Positions 26,062-35,443 of a stretch of 64,000 bases of DNA are shown piece by piece. Below the pieces are notes generated by a model. It was not told the origin of the DNA. It did not search any database and saw only the letters and a list, made by a program, of their open reading frames with translations. The position numbers and the translations under genes are program-made. The stretch is from positions 1 through 64,000 of the forward strand of contig NZ_VSRN01000001.1 of NCBI RefSeq assembly GCF_008369915.1. Reading direction: 5' to 3'. Numbering within the stretch: position 1 is the first letter of the stretch; each line of letters starts with the position of its first letter. This stretch comes from Dyadobacter sp. UC 10 (GTDB lineage Bacteria; Bacteroidota; Bacteroidia; Cytophagales; Spirosomataceae).

Positions 26062-28890
26062 ATGAAAAGAACTTTACTACTACCGATCTTACTACTACCC
26101 CTCCTGTTTGCCTCCCCGCTTTGTTTCGGACAAAAGGCCCTGGTTTCAGGAAAGATCATGGATGCCCAAAAACTATCACTGCCCGGCGCGACCGTCAAAA
26201 TCACTCCCGGCAACCAATACACAATTTCGGACGTGTACGGCAAGTTTGAATTTCTAAACGTAAATCCCGGCACCTATCAGCTGGAAGCGACTTATATGGG
26301 TTACCGCAATTATGCGCAAAGCATTGTGGTAGAAGCTGGCGGAAAAGAATCATTCGAGCTTATCCTGGAAGAAGGCGGTCTGGATATCAATGAGGTACTG
26401 GTGTTGGGCGACCGGCTCAAAGGCCAGGCGAAGGCGCTTAACCAGCAGCGAAACAACGACAATATTACCAATATCATTTCCTCCGATCAGGTAGGACGCT
26501 TCCCCGATTCCAACATCGGCGACGCATTGAAGCGGGTACCAGGCATTACCATGCAGAATGACCAGGGTGAAGCAAGAAATATCATTGTACGCGGCCTTGC
26601 CCCTGAGCTTAACTCAGTTACCTTGAACGGCGACCGGATACCTTCCGCCGAGGGCGACAACAGGCGGGTGCAAATGGACCTGATCCCTTCCGATATGATC
26701 TCGACTATTGAGGTCAATAAAACCCTTACGCCGGATATGGACGCGGACGCGATCGGCGGTTCCGTGAACTTGGTAACCCGCGCGGCACCGAACAGCCAGC
26801 GGATTTCGGCTACGCTCTCGTCGGGCTTCAACCCGATCCGCGGCAAGGCGCTTTATACGGGCGGTTTTGTTTACGCCAACCGGTTTGCCAAAAATGCGAT
26901 CGGAATGGTACTGAGCGGTTCTTACAACAATAACAATTATGGTTCCGACGATGTAGAGGCTGTTTGGGCGAAGGACGATTTTGGCAATGTATTTATCAAT
27001 GAGACGGATATCAGAAAATACGATGTGCAGCGTATCCGGAGAAGTCTTTCCGCTGCATTCGATTTCAAATTGGGCCAGAACCATACCATAACCGCCAATG
27101 CGATGTACAACTGGCGCGACGATATCGAGAACCGCTACCGCCTCCGAATCGATGACATTGAACCGCTTTACAACGATAGCGACCAGATTACAGGGTTCGA
27201 GGGCCGCATAGCCAGGCAGACCAAGGGAGGTATTGATAACAATAAAAACAAAGGCGGCCGCCTCGAAAGGCAAACGGTGCAGAATTATTCGCTGCGGGGC
27301 GACCATTTACTAAGCCCCAAAGTAGATCTGGACTGGTCCGTCAGCTATTCAACGGCAAGTGAAGACAGGCCGAACGAACGGTATATCGACTTCCGCGAAG
27401 GCGGTAACAAGTTGAGCTACAATGGTGATTCACGTTCCCCGCTCCTGTCATCCGCCGGGCTGGACGACAGAACACTGGGACTAAACGAGATTACGGAGAA
27501 CCACGATTTTACCGAAGAAACCGAACTGGGTGCCAAGGTCAACCTGCGTTTCCCGCTTTCCATTATTGCGGACCAGAAAGGCAGAATGCGTGTAGGCGCA
27601 CGATTGCGGTTAAAAACGAAGGACAGGAACAACGTTTTTTACGAATACTCCCCTGTCAATGAAGATGCAATTGCTACCCTGGGCGATGCAGCTACGGTCA
27701 ACTGGCCGGGCGACAAATTTCAGGCTGGCTCGCACCTGGTACCGGGTTTGTTTGCTTCCAAAACCTTTCTGGGTAACCTCAACCTGACCAATACAGCCGA
27801 ATTCGAAGCAGAGCCGGTTCCCGGTGAGTTCCTTGGGGCAAATTACAATGCGAAAGAAAATATCGTGGCAGGATATGTCCGCTTTGACCAGGATTTCAGT
27901 GAGAAACTGTCCATGATCCTGGGTGTCAGGTTTGAAAATACTTCCATTGACTATACCGGCAACATCATTGAAGATGAGGAAGAACTGGCAGGCGCGCGTT
28001 CGGTTGAAAACAATTATTTAAATGTACTGCCGAGCGTATCTTTCCGTTACAACGCGACCGAAAACTTCATCCTCAGGTTAGCAGCAACTACCGCGCTGGC
28101 CAGGCCAAATTATTACGCACTCGCTCCCTACATCAGCATTATTCCGGGTGATCAGGAAATTTCAGCCGGTAATCCCGACCTGAAAGCAACCTACTCATGG
28201 AATTTCGACCTGATGGCGGAAAATTACTTCGAATCCGTTGGACTGATCTCTGGTGGTGTTTTTTACAAAAACCTCAAAAATTTCATTTACACCTATCGCA
28301 ACCAGCAATATTCGGAAGCTGCTTTTGCGGCCGACTTCCCCAGCGTAACCAATCCGATCTCAGACGGGCAGCAGTGGGATTTTCTGCAATCCAGAAACGG
28401 GGATAATGTGAATGTTTTCGGGTTTGAGCTAGCCTTCCAGCGCCAGCTCGATTTCCTTCCGGGCTTTTTGAAGAACTTTGGAATTTACACCAACTACACT
28501 TTCACCAAGTCCTTTGCGGAGGGTGTGTATAATGAAGACGGGGACGCCAGAACAGACGTTTCCCTGCCTGGTACTGCACCGCATATGTTCAATGCATCGC
28601 TGTCGTGGGAAAACAAACGCTTCTCGGCCAGACTATCCGCGAACTATACCGCTGCGTACCTGGATGCATTAGGCGGTGAAGATTTTGATGATATTTACTA
28701 CGACAAACAGTTTTTCCTTGATGCCAATGCAGCTTATAAGGTGACCAAAAACCTGAGACTATTTGCAGAAGCCAACAACCTGACCAATCAACCTCTCCGC
28801 TACTACCAAAGTATCTCTGCCAGGACTACGCAGGCAGAGTATTACAGGCCGAGGTTTAATTTTGGTTTGAAATTTGACATGACCAAATAG
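26062..28890 (+). CDS. TonB-dependent receptor, probably for phytate or its products
   Basis: Encodes 942 residues. The start ATG at 26062 gives a signal peptide (MKRTLLLPILLLPLLFA ... CFGQ). A carboxypeptidase-like domain follows ('SGKIMDAQKLSLPGATVKI', residues 25-110), then the plug ('NNDNITNIISSDQVGRFPDS ... RVPGITMQND', 'IIVRGLAPELNSVTLNGDRI') and the 22-strand barrel ending in an aromatic-rich C-terminus ('YYRPRFNFGLKFDMTK'). It is not a SusC, as no SusD follows. The beta-propeller phytase gene lies 68 bp downstream, suggesting a phytate-phosphate scavenging pair. The 177-bp segment before the start has no convincing promoter. Confidence 0.9.
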   Translation: MKRTLLLPILLLPLLFASPLCFGQKALVSGKIMDAQKLSLPGATVKITPGNQYTISDVYGKFEFLNVNPGTYQLEATYMGYRNYAQSIVVEAGGKESFELILEEGGLDINEVLVLGDRLKGQAKALNQQRNNDNITNIISSDQVGRFPDSNIGDALKRVPGITMQNDQGEARNIIVRGLAPELNSVTLNGDRIPSAEGDNRRVQMDLIPSDMISTIEVNKTLTPDMDADAIGGSVNLVTRAAPNSQRISATLSSGFNPIRGKALYTGGFVYANRFAKNAIGMVLSGSYNNNNYGSDDVEAVWAKDDFGNVFINETDIRKYDVQRIRRSLSAAFDFKLGQNHTITANAMYNWRDDIENRYRLRIDDIEPLYNDSDQITGFEGRIARQTKGGIDNNKNKGGRLERQTVQNYSLRGDHLLSPKVDLDWSVSYSTASEDRPNERYIDFREGGNKLSYNGDSRSPLLSSAGLDDRTLGLNEITENHDFTEETELGAKVNLRFPLSIIADQKGRMRVGARLRLKTKDRNNVFYEYSPVNEDAIATLGDAATVNWPGDKFQAGSHLVPGLFASKTFLGNLNLTNTAEFEAEPVPGEFLGANYNAKENIVAGYVRFDQDFSEKLSMILGVRFENTSIDYTGNIIEDEEELAGARSVENNYLNVLPSVSFRYNATENFILRLAATTALARPNYYALAPYISIIPGDQEISAGNPDLKATYSWNFDLMAENYFESVGLISGGVFYKNLKNFIYTYRNQQYSEAAFAADFPSVTNPISDGQQWDFLQSRNGDNVNVFGFELAFQRQLDFLPGFLKNFGIYTNYTFTKSFAEGVYNEDGDARTDVSLPGTAPHMFNASLSWENKRFSARLSANYTAAYLDALGGEDFDDIYYDKQFFLDANAAYKVTKNLRLFAEANNLTNQPLRYYQSISARTTQAEYYRPRFNFGLKFDMTK

Positions 28891-28910
28891 CTATAAAAAC
28901 CCTCTTATCT

Positions 28911-28940
28911 GGGCGGTGCGCACAGTACCGCCCGTTTTTT
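28911..28940 (+). terminator. Intrinsic terminator between TonB receptor and phytase
   Basis: GGGCGGT (28911-28917) pairs with ACCGCCC (28927-28933) and is followed by GTTTTTTATT. It is a good Rho-independent terminator 20 bp past the receptor stop and 18 bp before the phytase start. It may attenuate rather than separate the two genes, since no obvious promoter fits in the gap. Confidence 0.8.
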
Positions 28941-28958
28941 ATTCAAACACCAATATCA

Positions 28959-30017
28959 ATGCATTTCTATTCTATTGTTGCCCTTTTTGCCATTTTAACC
29001 CTTACTGCTTGCAACCGCCAGTCTTCCGAGCAATCAGCGGCTACGGATTCCACTATTGTTCAGCCGGTTGTGATCACAGATTCTGTCGTGCATGATACCG
29101 ACGATCCGGCGATCTGGATCAATCCGCAGGACGCATCCAAAAGTCTGATCATCGGCACGGACAAGGATGAAGACGGCGGGTTATATGTGTTTGACCTGGC
29201 CGGGAAGATCCAGCAAGAGAAAGTAGTTAAAAACCTCAAACGCCCCAATAACGTCGATATCGCTTACGGACTGATGCTTTCGGGTAAGCCGACCGATATC
29301 GCTGTGGCAACCGAAAGGGCCGCAAACAAGATCCGCATATTCAGCCTTCCCGATATGAAAGCGATCGATCTCGGTGGAATCGAGGTTTTCAAAGGCGATT
29401 CGATGCAGGCTCCAATGGGAATTTCACTCTATACACGCCCATCAGATAAAGCGATATTTGCGATCGTAGGCAGGAAAAACGGGCCAAAGGAAGGTTACCT
29501 CTGGCAATACCGGCTGCAAGACGATGGAAAGGGAAATGTAAAGGCTGATCTGGTGCGGAAATTCGGCAAATACAGCGGCAAGAAGGAAATAGAATCCATC
29601 GCAGTCGATAATGAAATGGGGTACGTTTACTACTCCGACGAACAAGTAGGCGTGCGTAAATACCACGCAGATCCCGACAGCAGCAGTAAAGAGCTGACAT
29701 TGATCACAAATACCGGGTTTACGGAAGACAATGAAGGAATTTCCATCTACAAGACCGGCCCGAAAACGGGTTACCTGCTCGTTTCAGATCAGGGCGCTGA
29801 TCAATTTTATATATTTAAAAGAGAAGGAACAGCGGCAGATCCGCACGCGCATACGCTGGTAAAAACAGTAAAGGTAGCCGCCCACAAGAGCGATGGCTCA
29901 GACGTTACCAGCCTGGCACTGTCTCCTGAATTTCCCAAAGGACTTTTTGTAGTGATGTCGGAAGGTAAGGTGTTTCATTATTATAAATGGGAAGATATCA
30001 TCGGCGACAGCATGTGA
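28959..30017 (+). CDS. Beta-propeller phytase (3-phytase), lipoprotein
   Basis: Encodes 352 residues. The N-terminus is a lipoprotein signal (ALFAILTLTAC, Cys about residue 18). The mature protein has the six-bladed propeller and calcium-binding acidic motifs of Bacillus-type phytases: 'VHDTDDPAIWINP', 'IIGTDKDEDGGLYVFDLAG', 'RPNNVDIAYG', 'EIESIAVDNEMGYVYYSDEQVGVRKY' and 'TEDNEGISIYK'. It would remove phosphate from calcium-phytate at the cell surface or in the periplasm. It follows the TonB receptor, and its stop is only 10 bp from the convergent thioredoxin-like gene. Confidence 0.92.
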   Translation: MHFYSIVALFAILTLTACNRQSSEQSAATDSTIVQPVVITDSVVHDTDDPAIWINPQDASKSLIIGTDKDEDGGLYVFDLAGKIQQEKVVKNLKRPNNVDIAYGLMLSGKPTDIAVATERAANKIRIFSLPDMKAIDLGGIEVFKGDSMQAPMGISLYTRPSDKAIFAIVGRKNGPKEGYLWQYRLQDDGKGNVKADLVRKFGKYSGKKEIESIAVDNEMGYVYYSDEQVGVRKYHADPDSSSKELTLITNTGFTEDNEGISIYKTGPKTGYLLVSDQGADQFYIFKREGTAADPHAHTLVKTVKVAAHKSDGSDVTSLALSPEFPKGLFVVMSEGKVFHYYKWEDIIGDSM

Positions 30018-30027
30018 TTTTTTACAA

Positions 30028-31437
30028 TTATCTGCTGGTTTGGTATTGTTTTAGCAATTGATGCCAGCGGAACGTATCAGCCAGTCTGGGAGCATCCAGG
30101 GCAAGCACTTCCTTATTCGGGCCGACTATAATGGTCCGGGGTATATTTGTTAGGTTGATCATTCTCGCCAGTGCGGTAAGCCGGAAGCTTTCGAGTAAGA
30201 ATTCGTTGTGATTGAAACTGAACCTTTGAAGGGCTTTCAGCCAAATTTCATCGGACTCATCTATGGATATGCTCATTACAGACACATTGTTTTCTTTAAA
30301 CAAAGCATAAGTAGCTGCTCCATCCTTCCTGTCCTGTATACACGGCCCGCACCAACTGGCCCAAAAATCGAGGACCACAATTTGGCCCGCTTCCAGCAAT
30401 TCGTCTAAAATGACCGTATGGCGACCAGGAGTTCTCAGTGGCGCCTGCAATACACTATCGGCGAGCACTAATCTGTGCGCATTGATTTTCTTCTTAAAAG
30501 CCAGCAGCTTTGATCTAAAAGCTTGCGACTGACCAAGCTTAATGTCTGCAATATTGGTAAGGCTATCTACTAGCGTAGACTCGAATCCGTTTACGGCCTC
30601 CCGGTAATATCTTTCCAATGCATATACAATGTAAATGCCCTGATGCTGATCGTCCAGGTACTTATTCGCTACGGCGACCATGTCCCTGAGCTTATTTGCA
30701 CTGGTCGCGTGTCTGCCGGTTTCAAATAATATGGCAGCATCAACCATTTCTTGCCACGCTCTATTTTGCGTGATCGGTGCACTTTTTTGTCCGGATTTCA
30801 GGTTTCGGGCGATCTGGTCCCTGTCCAATGAAGCGAGATAAGACTGGCGAACCGATCTGTTTGCGATACGCGCATTCCCTGTACCGAGCAATATACCCAA
30901 GTATTGGCAGGTCAGCTGTTGCTGCGAATAGCTCGCAAGCTCATCCGTCGGTACCAGGGCGGAAGCCAGGCTGTCTCGCAGCGACTCGTTCCGAATATAA
31001 TTTCGGTACAGATCCTCTCTGTAAAGCTTCCAGTCGTTGCTGTATTTTTCTTCGAGCTGCGGATAAGTCTGCTTAATGGCTTTTAATGCGGAAAAGAACA
31101 AATAGTTGCTTTTATTCCTGCCAGTTGCAAGCAGGACTTTGAAGCCGTCTGTCAACAGTTCGATAGTATCTCCTGGTGTTACAAACACAGGTGCATTCAG
31201 AATCATCAGCTCGCGTGGCTCGTCAATCGCAAAGTTCAGGATGAACGAACTATCCTTTTCGCTTACGGCGGACTCGCTGAAAATGATATCCTCCTGCAAA
31301 AAATAGTTGAAATCGCGGAGCACGACTTTCGAGAAGTCTGAGGTAACTTTCCCCGAGATGATGACATTGGTTTTTCCGTCCGAAGTAGCCGCAACGCACA
31401 GACAGAAAAGCAGCATTGATAGTGTTTTCATATTCAT
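30028..31437 (-). CDS. TlpA-like thiol-disulfide oxidoreductase, periplasmic
   Basis: Encodes 469 residues. A signal peptide (LSMLLFCLCVAATSDG) is followed by a beta-rich N-terminal domain (residues 25-120, DUF4369-like), a helical middle and a C-terminal thioredoxin fold with the active site 'DFWASWCGPCIQDRK' (about residue 365) and the cis-proline 'TNIPRTIIVG'. This is the common large Bacteroidota TlpA architecture. ATG codons at 31437 and 31431 are both possible starts. The gene is AT-richer than the phytase region and stands alone. Confidence 0.88.
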   Translation of the reverse strand: MNMKTLSMLLFCLCVAATSDGKTNVIISGKVTSDFSKVVLRDFNYFLQEDIIFSESAVSEKDSSFILNFAIDEPRELMILNAPVFVTPGDTIELLTDGFKVLLATGRNKSNYLFFSALKAIKQTYPQLEEKYSNDWKLYREDLYRNYIRNESLRDSLASALVPTDELASYSQQQLTCQYLGILLGTGNARIANRSVRQSYLASLDRDQIARNLKSGQKSAPITQNRAWQEMVDAAILFETGRHATSANKLRDMVAVANKYLDDQHQGIYIVYALERYYREAVNGFESTLVDSLTNIADIKLGQSQAFRSKLLAFKKKINAHRLVLADSVLQAPLRTPGRHTVILDELLEAGQIVVLDFWASWCGPCIQDRKDGAATYALFKENNVSVMSISIDESDEIWLKALQRFSFNHNEFLLESFRLTALARMINLTNIPRTIIVGPNKEVLALDAPRLADTFRWHQLLKQYQTSR

Positions 31438-31624
31438 CTACAAAACATGTCACAGACAAATGCAAGATAATAATATATGCATATTATCGATATATAAATC
31501 ATTTCAACTTCATTAACTAAGCGCAGAAAGCAACCCGACCTGCTACCGTAAAGTAGGTAAAAACTGGTATCACGCGACAAACAGGATATTTTGCGGAAAT
31601 TAGAACCGAGCGAATACGCAACCC

Positions 31625-33205
31625 TTGAATTTGAAAAAACCTTTTACATTCCTGATTTCCAAAGATGCGGGTCGATTGTTGACACTGATGCTAACAGCAG
31701 CGGCATTGCTATGCTTTCTTTCATTCTGGCTATTCCGGCTGGAAGAATTGCCCGGGCTGCACGGAGATGAAGCATGGTTTGGGCTGACAGCAAATTCATA
31801 TTCAGAAAAAGGTATTAAAAGCCCCGTCGGTATGACATTTTATACCGGTATCCTGCAAAGTCTGGTTTCCTTTATTACATTCAAATATTTTGGGATAGGC
31901 GTTTTTCAGTTGCGCCTACCAGGTGTGATACTGAACTTTTCAGCACTATTTATTGCAGTAATGATTTTCTTAAAATATCAAAAATACCGGATGCTGACCG
32001 TATTCAAATTACTGATTATGCAGTCAAGTATTTTTGTTCTTTACCCTAAACTCGCCTGGGAAGTCACTACATTCAGTTATCTTTTTTTGCTATTACAGCT
32101 CGGCCTGTTTTATATCATTTTTTCGCAAAACCGACCACGGACTATTACGGTTTTCGCATTTCTGCTGATCAACCTCTTAGGCTCGTATAACCATATCCTG
32201 TTCGCTTCGTTGCCCCTTGCGCTTTTGATCGGAATCGGTATCTGGGTTTACCTGAATAATCAGGTTGACAAACACCATGTGACGGCGATACTGGCAGTAA
32301 ATTTTTTAAATATATGTGTGCAAGTCCTTTACCTGAAATTTCTGGTGAATGACATTTGGGCAAGTTATGGAAACGGAATATTTGTGATCGTCCCGGTACT
32401 GCTATTTTTCGAGAGTATTTTTATCAAACAAATTACAATAACTGTGACTCCGATTCTGGTTTGGATCCAGAGAATAAAGATAAAACCGCATTTTTTTAAC
32501 GCATTCCTGCTATTGTCGATCTTAGCGTTCTGCATATTTCATGGCCTCAGTATCTCACAGGTATTTTCTAACACAGCTTTAATAACAAACTTATTTTCCT
32601 ATCAACCTTCCAAACCCATGCATTTGCTGGCGACTGCATGTGGATTCTTCCTGTTCGGATCCTTTTTGTTTCTTCTGATAAAAAATATTGTTGCCGGGGA
32701 TAAAAACCTGATTGCTATACTGATCGCCACCTACCTGGGTGTTTTTTCTCTCTTCACTACCGGTACTTCGATCAGATATTACATTATTCCTTCTATTGCT
32801 ATTTATCTGTTTTTATCGTTCGAGCTGGACAAGAAAATCCTGCCCCGTTTTATTCCGGTCTGCATACTGGTTTCCGCTTCGATATCACTGGTAATTTTGA
32901 CCACGCAGCTAAGCGACGTTTACCTGCAATCTGACAGAAAGGTAAAAGCGATAGAAATAGTGATGGGTAACAAAACGAGGGAAACGTCAGCGCATTTTCT
33001 TTCAACCCTGGAACTACGAAGATTTATCAGAGATCACCAAATTGGAAATGTGGAATATGACCCGACCGAACGATATTTCATTGAGAAGCCCATTTCATTT
33101 TATAAACTATATCAAAACCAAAAAAGGGCTGCCGGTAAAAGCATTTTTGTGAAATATAATTATCAAACATTAGGGAATGGATTTAAAATCGAACAGAAAA
33201 ATTAA
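31625..33205 (+). CDS. Multi-pass membrane glycosyltransferase-like protein (GT39/ArnT type)
   Basis: Encodes 526 residues if it starts at the TTG at 31625. The first in-frame ATG is 31688 and would remove most of the first membrane helix, so TTG is preferred. The protein has about 11 hydrophobic segments. The first extracytoplasmic loop holds 'LPGLHGDEAWFGLTANSY', whose Asp-Glu pair matches the catalytic acidic motif of GT-C polyprenyl-sugar transferases (GT39/GT83). The C-terminal 100 residues are a periplasmic tail. Such enzymes transfer sugars from lipid carriers to protein, lipid or glycan; the target is unknown. Confidence 0.75.
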   Translation: MNLKKPFTFLISKDAGRLLTLMLTAAALLCFLSFWLFRLEELPGLHGDEAWFGLTANSYSEKGIKSPVGMTFYTGILQSLVSFITFKYFGIGVFQLRLPGVILNFSALFIAVMIFLKYQKYRMLTVFKLLIMQSSIFVLYPKLAWEVTTFSYLFLLLQLGLFYIIFSQNRPRTITVFAFLLINLLGSYNHILFASLPLALLIGIGIWVYLNNQVDKHHVTAILAVNFLNICVQVLYLKFLVNDIWASYGNGIFVIVPVLLFFESIFIKQITITVTPILVWIQRIKIKPHFFNAFLLLSILAFCIFHGLSISQVFSNTALITNLFSYQPSKPMHLLATACGFFLFGSFLFLLIKNIVAGDKNLIAILIATYLGVFSLFTTGTSIRYYIIPSIAIYLFLSFELDKKILPRFIPVCILVSASISLVILTTQLSDVYLQSDRKVKAIEIVMGNKTRETSAHFLSTLELRRFIRDHQIGNVEYDPTERYFIEKPISFYKLYQNQKRAAGKSIFVKYNYQTLGNGFKIEQKN

Positions 33206-33260
33206 ACCGAAACCGACAAATTATGTACTGCCCGATGCCGCCCGAGCTGTCATGATCATG

Positions 33261-33689
33261 TCAGTCAAGCCGAACTTCTTTCAGTGGCTTCCCGCCGTCT
33301 ATATACAACCTGCCGGTTGGCTTTAATGCTTTTTTGATCTGCGTCTTTGCCAATTTTTCTATTTCGGGATGGCGGCCGTCTAGCGCACCTACGCGCACAG
33401 CAAAAGCAATGTCGAAAAGTGGCTCGCTCCTTTCCAGCTCAAAATCCTCAATTTTTGAAACCCTGAATGACAATGTGCCGGCTGATATTTCGCTCCCGCT
33501 GCTTTCAACTGCCTGACTAATAGCCTTTTCGGAACGATCAATGCCCATTATATGCCCATTTCCAATGCGGGCAGCTATTTCACGTGCGGCGGCACCCGGG
33601 CCGCAGCCTATTTCCAGAATTCGGATGCCATCGGTAAGCGGTAACGCGTTTACAATTTCCCGAAGCCGGGAAGAAATTTTAGCTGCCAT
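33261..33689 (-). CDS. Small class I SAM-dependent methyltransferase
   Basis: Encodes 142 residues, short for the family but with a complete core: motif I 'IRILEIGCGPGAAAREIAARI' (split here as GCGPG and its flanks), the acidic end of strand 2 'IMGIDRSEKAISQA', and strand 4 'LFDIAFAVRVGALDGRHP'. There is no separate substrate domain, so the substrate cannot be guessed. It converges on the membrane glycosyltransferase gene with a 55-bp gap. Confidence 0.82.
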   Translation of the reverse strand: MAAKISSRLREIVNALPLTDGIRILEIGCGPGAAAREIAARIGNGHIMGIDRSEKAISQAVESSGSEISAGTLSFRVSKIEDFELERSEPLFDIAFAVRVGALDGRHPEIEKLAKTQIKKALKPTGRLYIDGGKPLKEVRLD

Positions 33690-33840
33690 TTTCTATCCTG
33701 ATTTTCTTGGAACAGATCGTTCAGCTGGCATGCTAAGTACATTATCGTTTACTACCTTCGCACATCGATACCAGACCTGGAACAGTTTTAGCTATTAAAA
33801 CTGAACTGAATTAAATGATAACCCACAAGTAAAACCAAAA

Positions 33841-34713
33841 ATGGCGTCAGGATTTTTTGCAATTTTAGATGATATAGCTTTTTTAATGGATGATGTTGCG
33901 CTAGCAACAAAAGTCGCAACGCGAAAGACTGCGGGTATACTTGGAGACGATCTGGCCGTGAATGCAGAGAAAGCCACAGGCTTTTTATCCGACCGTGAAT
34001 TGCCGGTGTTGTGGGCCATCACCAAAGGCTCGCTTATCAACAAGCTGATTATCGTTCCGGTGGCGTTGCTGCTAAGTGCTTTTTTGCCGACTGCCATCAA
34101 TTATATCCTGATTCTTGGAGGGCTTTACCTGGCTTATGAAGGTGTTGAAAAAATCATTGAGTTCTTTTTTCACCGTCCCAAAACGGAGCACACGGTTATC
34201 AAGGAGACGCCGCATGGGAGTGCCGTTGATCTCGAAAATGAGAAGGAAAAAATAAAATCCGCGGTAACAACCGACTTTATACTTTCAGTAGAAATCGTCA
34301 TCATCGCATTAGGGAGTGTAGCGGGAGAGAATCTGACTATTCAGATATTGACTGTGTCTGCGGTGGCATTGCTGGCAACGGTGGGCGTTTACGGTATCGT
34401 TGCGCTGATCGTAAGATCGGATGATGCCGGTTACAGGTTGATTAAAAAATCAAACGATAAAGGTTTCTTCGCAAAATTGGGGCACCTGCTTGTCAAGGCG
34501 TTACCACTGATGATCAAGTTTCTGTCAGTAGTGGGCACAATAGCTTTGATTTTAGTTGCCGGAGGGATTTTTGCCCATAACATTGATTACTTCCACCACC
34601 TGTTTCCACAACTCCCTGATATTGCCAGGGAATTCGGGTTTGGTCTGGTAATGGGACTGGTCGTTTTCCTGTTGGTGACTGGCTTCAAAAAGCTGTTTTT
34701 GAAAGGAAAATAG
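33841..34713 (+). CDS. DUF808 family inner-membrane protein (YedI-like)
   Basis: Encodes 290 residues. The family hallmark is at the N-terminus: 'FFAILDDIAFLMDDVALATKVATRKTAGILGDDLAVNA'-type sequence (the D-D-I-A, D-D-V-A and G-D-D-L-A-V blocks are all present), followed by at least six hydrophobic helices, including 'IIVPVALLLSAFLPTAINYI' and 'FGLVMGLVVFLLVTG'. Family function is unknown, although it is widespread. It is monocistronic, ending 18 bp from a convergent gene. Confidence 0.9.
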   Translation: MASGFFAILDDIAFLMDDVALATKVATRKTAGILGDDLAVNAEKATGFLSDRELPVLWAITKGSLINKLIIVPVALLLSAFLPTAINYILILGGLYLAYEGVEKIIEFFFHRPKTEHTVIKETPHGSAVDLENEKEKIKSAVTTDFILSVEIVIIALGSVAGENLTIQILTVSAVALLATVGVYGIVALIVRSDDAGYRLIKKSNDKGFFAKLGHLLVKALPLMIKFLSVVGTIALILVAGGIFAHNIDYFHHLFPQLPDIAREFGFGLVMGLVVFLLVTGFKKLFLKGK

Positions 34714-34731
34714 GCCTCCGGGCGGCTTCTT

Positions 34732-35277
34732 TTATATTGCCATGATGTCGCGTGCAACTGCTGTAAGATCGTCGCCGAATTGATGGCCGCCGGTTGCGAA
34801 TTCCCGGTAATGGGCCCAGGAAAGCTGCTTTTTATAACTCGAAAGCTGCGCAAACGGGACCTCTTCATCGTCCTGGCAATGATAAAAGAACAAAGCAATT
34901 TTCTTGTCAATTTTCTTTGCAAAGCCTGATTTTAACCTGAACGGCTCGACCCAGTCCTCCTTCCCTTCCCAGAAGGGTGTCGCCAGCAAAAAAATGCCTG
35001 CGATTTTTTTGGTGATCTCCGTTTCGGAGAGGTAAGCGAGTAACATCGAAGCTCCGAGTGAGTGAGCAACCACAATAAGCCCATCCGGACCTGCCGAAAT
35101 CTCCTCGCTGATCTGCCTGCGGCGCCCCAGATCCGGCGTTCCGTCGTCGGGCAGAAATGGATATTGAACGGAATAACCCGATCCCAGTTGTGATCTCAGC
35201 GAAGCGACAAGCTTTTCATCTGCCTCATAATCCTCCGCAGAACCGCCACCGTGAAAAAAAGTTACTTGCTGTTCCAT
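34732..35277 (-). CDS. Alpha/beta hydrolase (RBBP9/YdeN-like serine hydrolase)
   Basis: Encodes 181 residues of the small alpha/beta hydrolase group. The oxyanion segment is 'VTFFHGGGSAEDYEAD', the nucleophile elbow is 'VVAHSLGASML' (Ser within H-S-L-G), the acid is probably Asp in 'YHCQDDEEVPF', and the histidine is in 'TGGHQFGDD'. There is no signal peptide. The natural ester or amide substrate is unknown. Segment 35278-35443 between this gene and the histidine kinase stop contains no feature I can support. Confidence 0.85.
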   Translation of the reverse strand: MEQQVTFFHGGGSAEDYEADEKLVASLRSQLGSGYSVQYPFLPDDGTPDLGRRRQISEEISAGPDGLIVVAHSLGASMLLAYLSETEITKKIAGIFLLATPFWEGKEDWVEPFRLKSGFAKKIDKKIALFFYHCQDDEEVPFAQLSSYKKQLSWAHYREFATGGHQFGDDLTAVARDIMAI

Positions 35278-35443
35278 AGTCTTAACAGAATTTGAATACC
35301 GGACAATGGTTTAAAATTACTTGTTTCTGCTGCCAGTGAAGCAGTGTATTCGAGCCAATTGCAGGGGGAGGCTGTGACAATATCCGGCTGCCTCGAGAGC
35401 TAGTTGGGCGGGATTCTGGCCGTCAAGGTGCCAGCGCAGTCAG

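Noticed and set aside
31466..31488. AT-rich inverted repeat (GATAATA with TATTATC) upstream of the TlpA-like gene
   Set aside because: It is short and wholly A/T-based in an AT-rich spacer, so it is likely to occur by chance.
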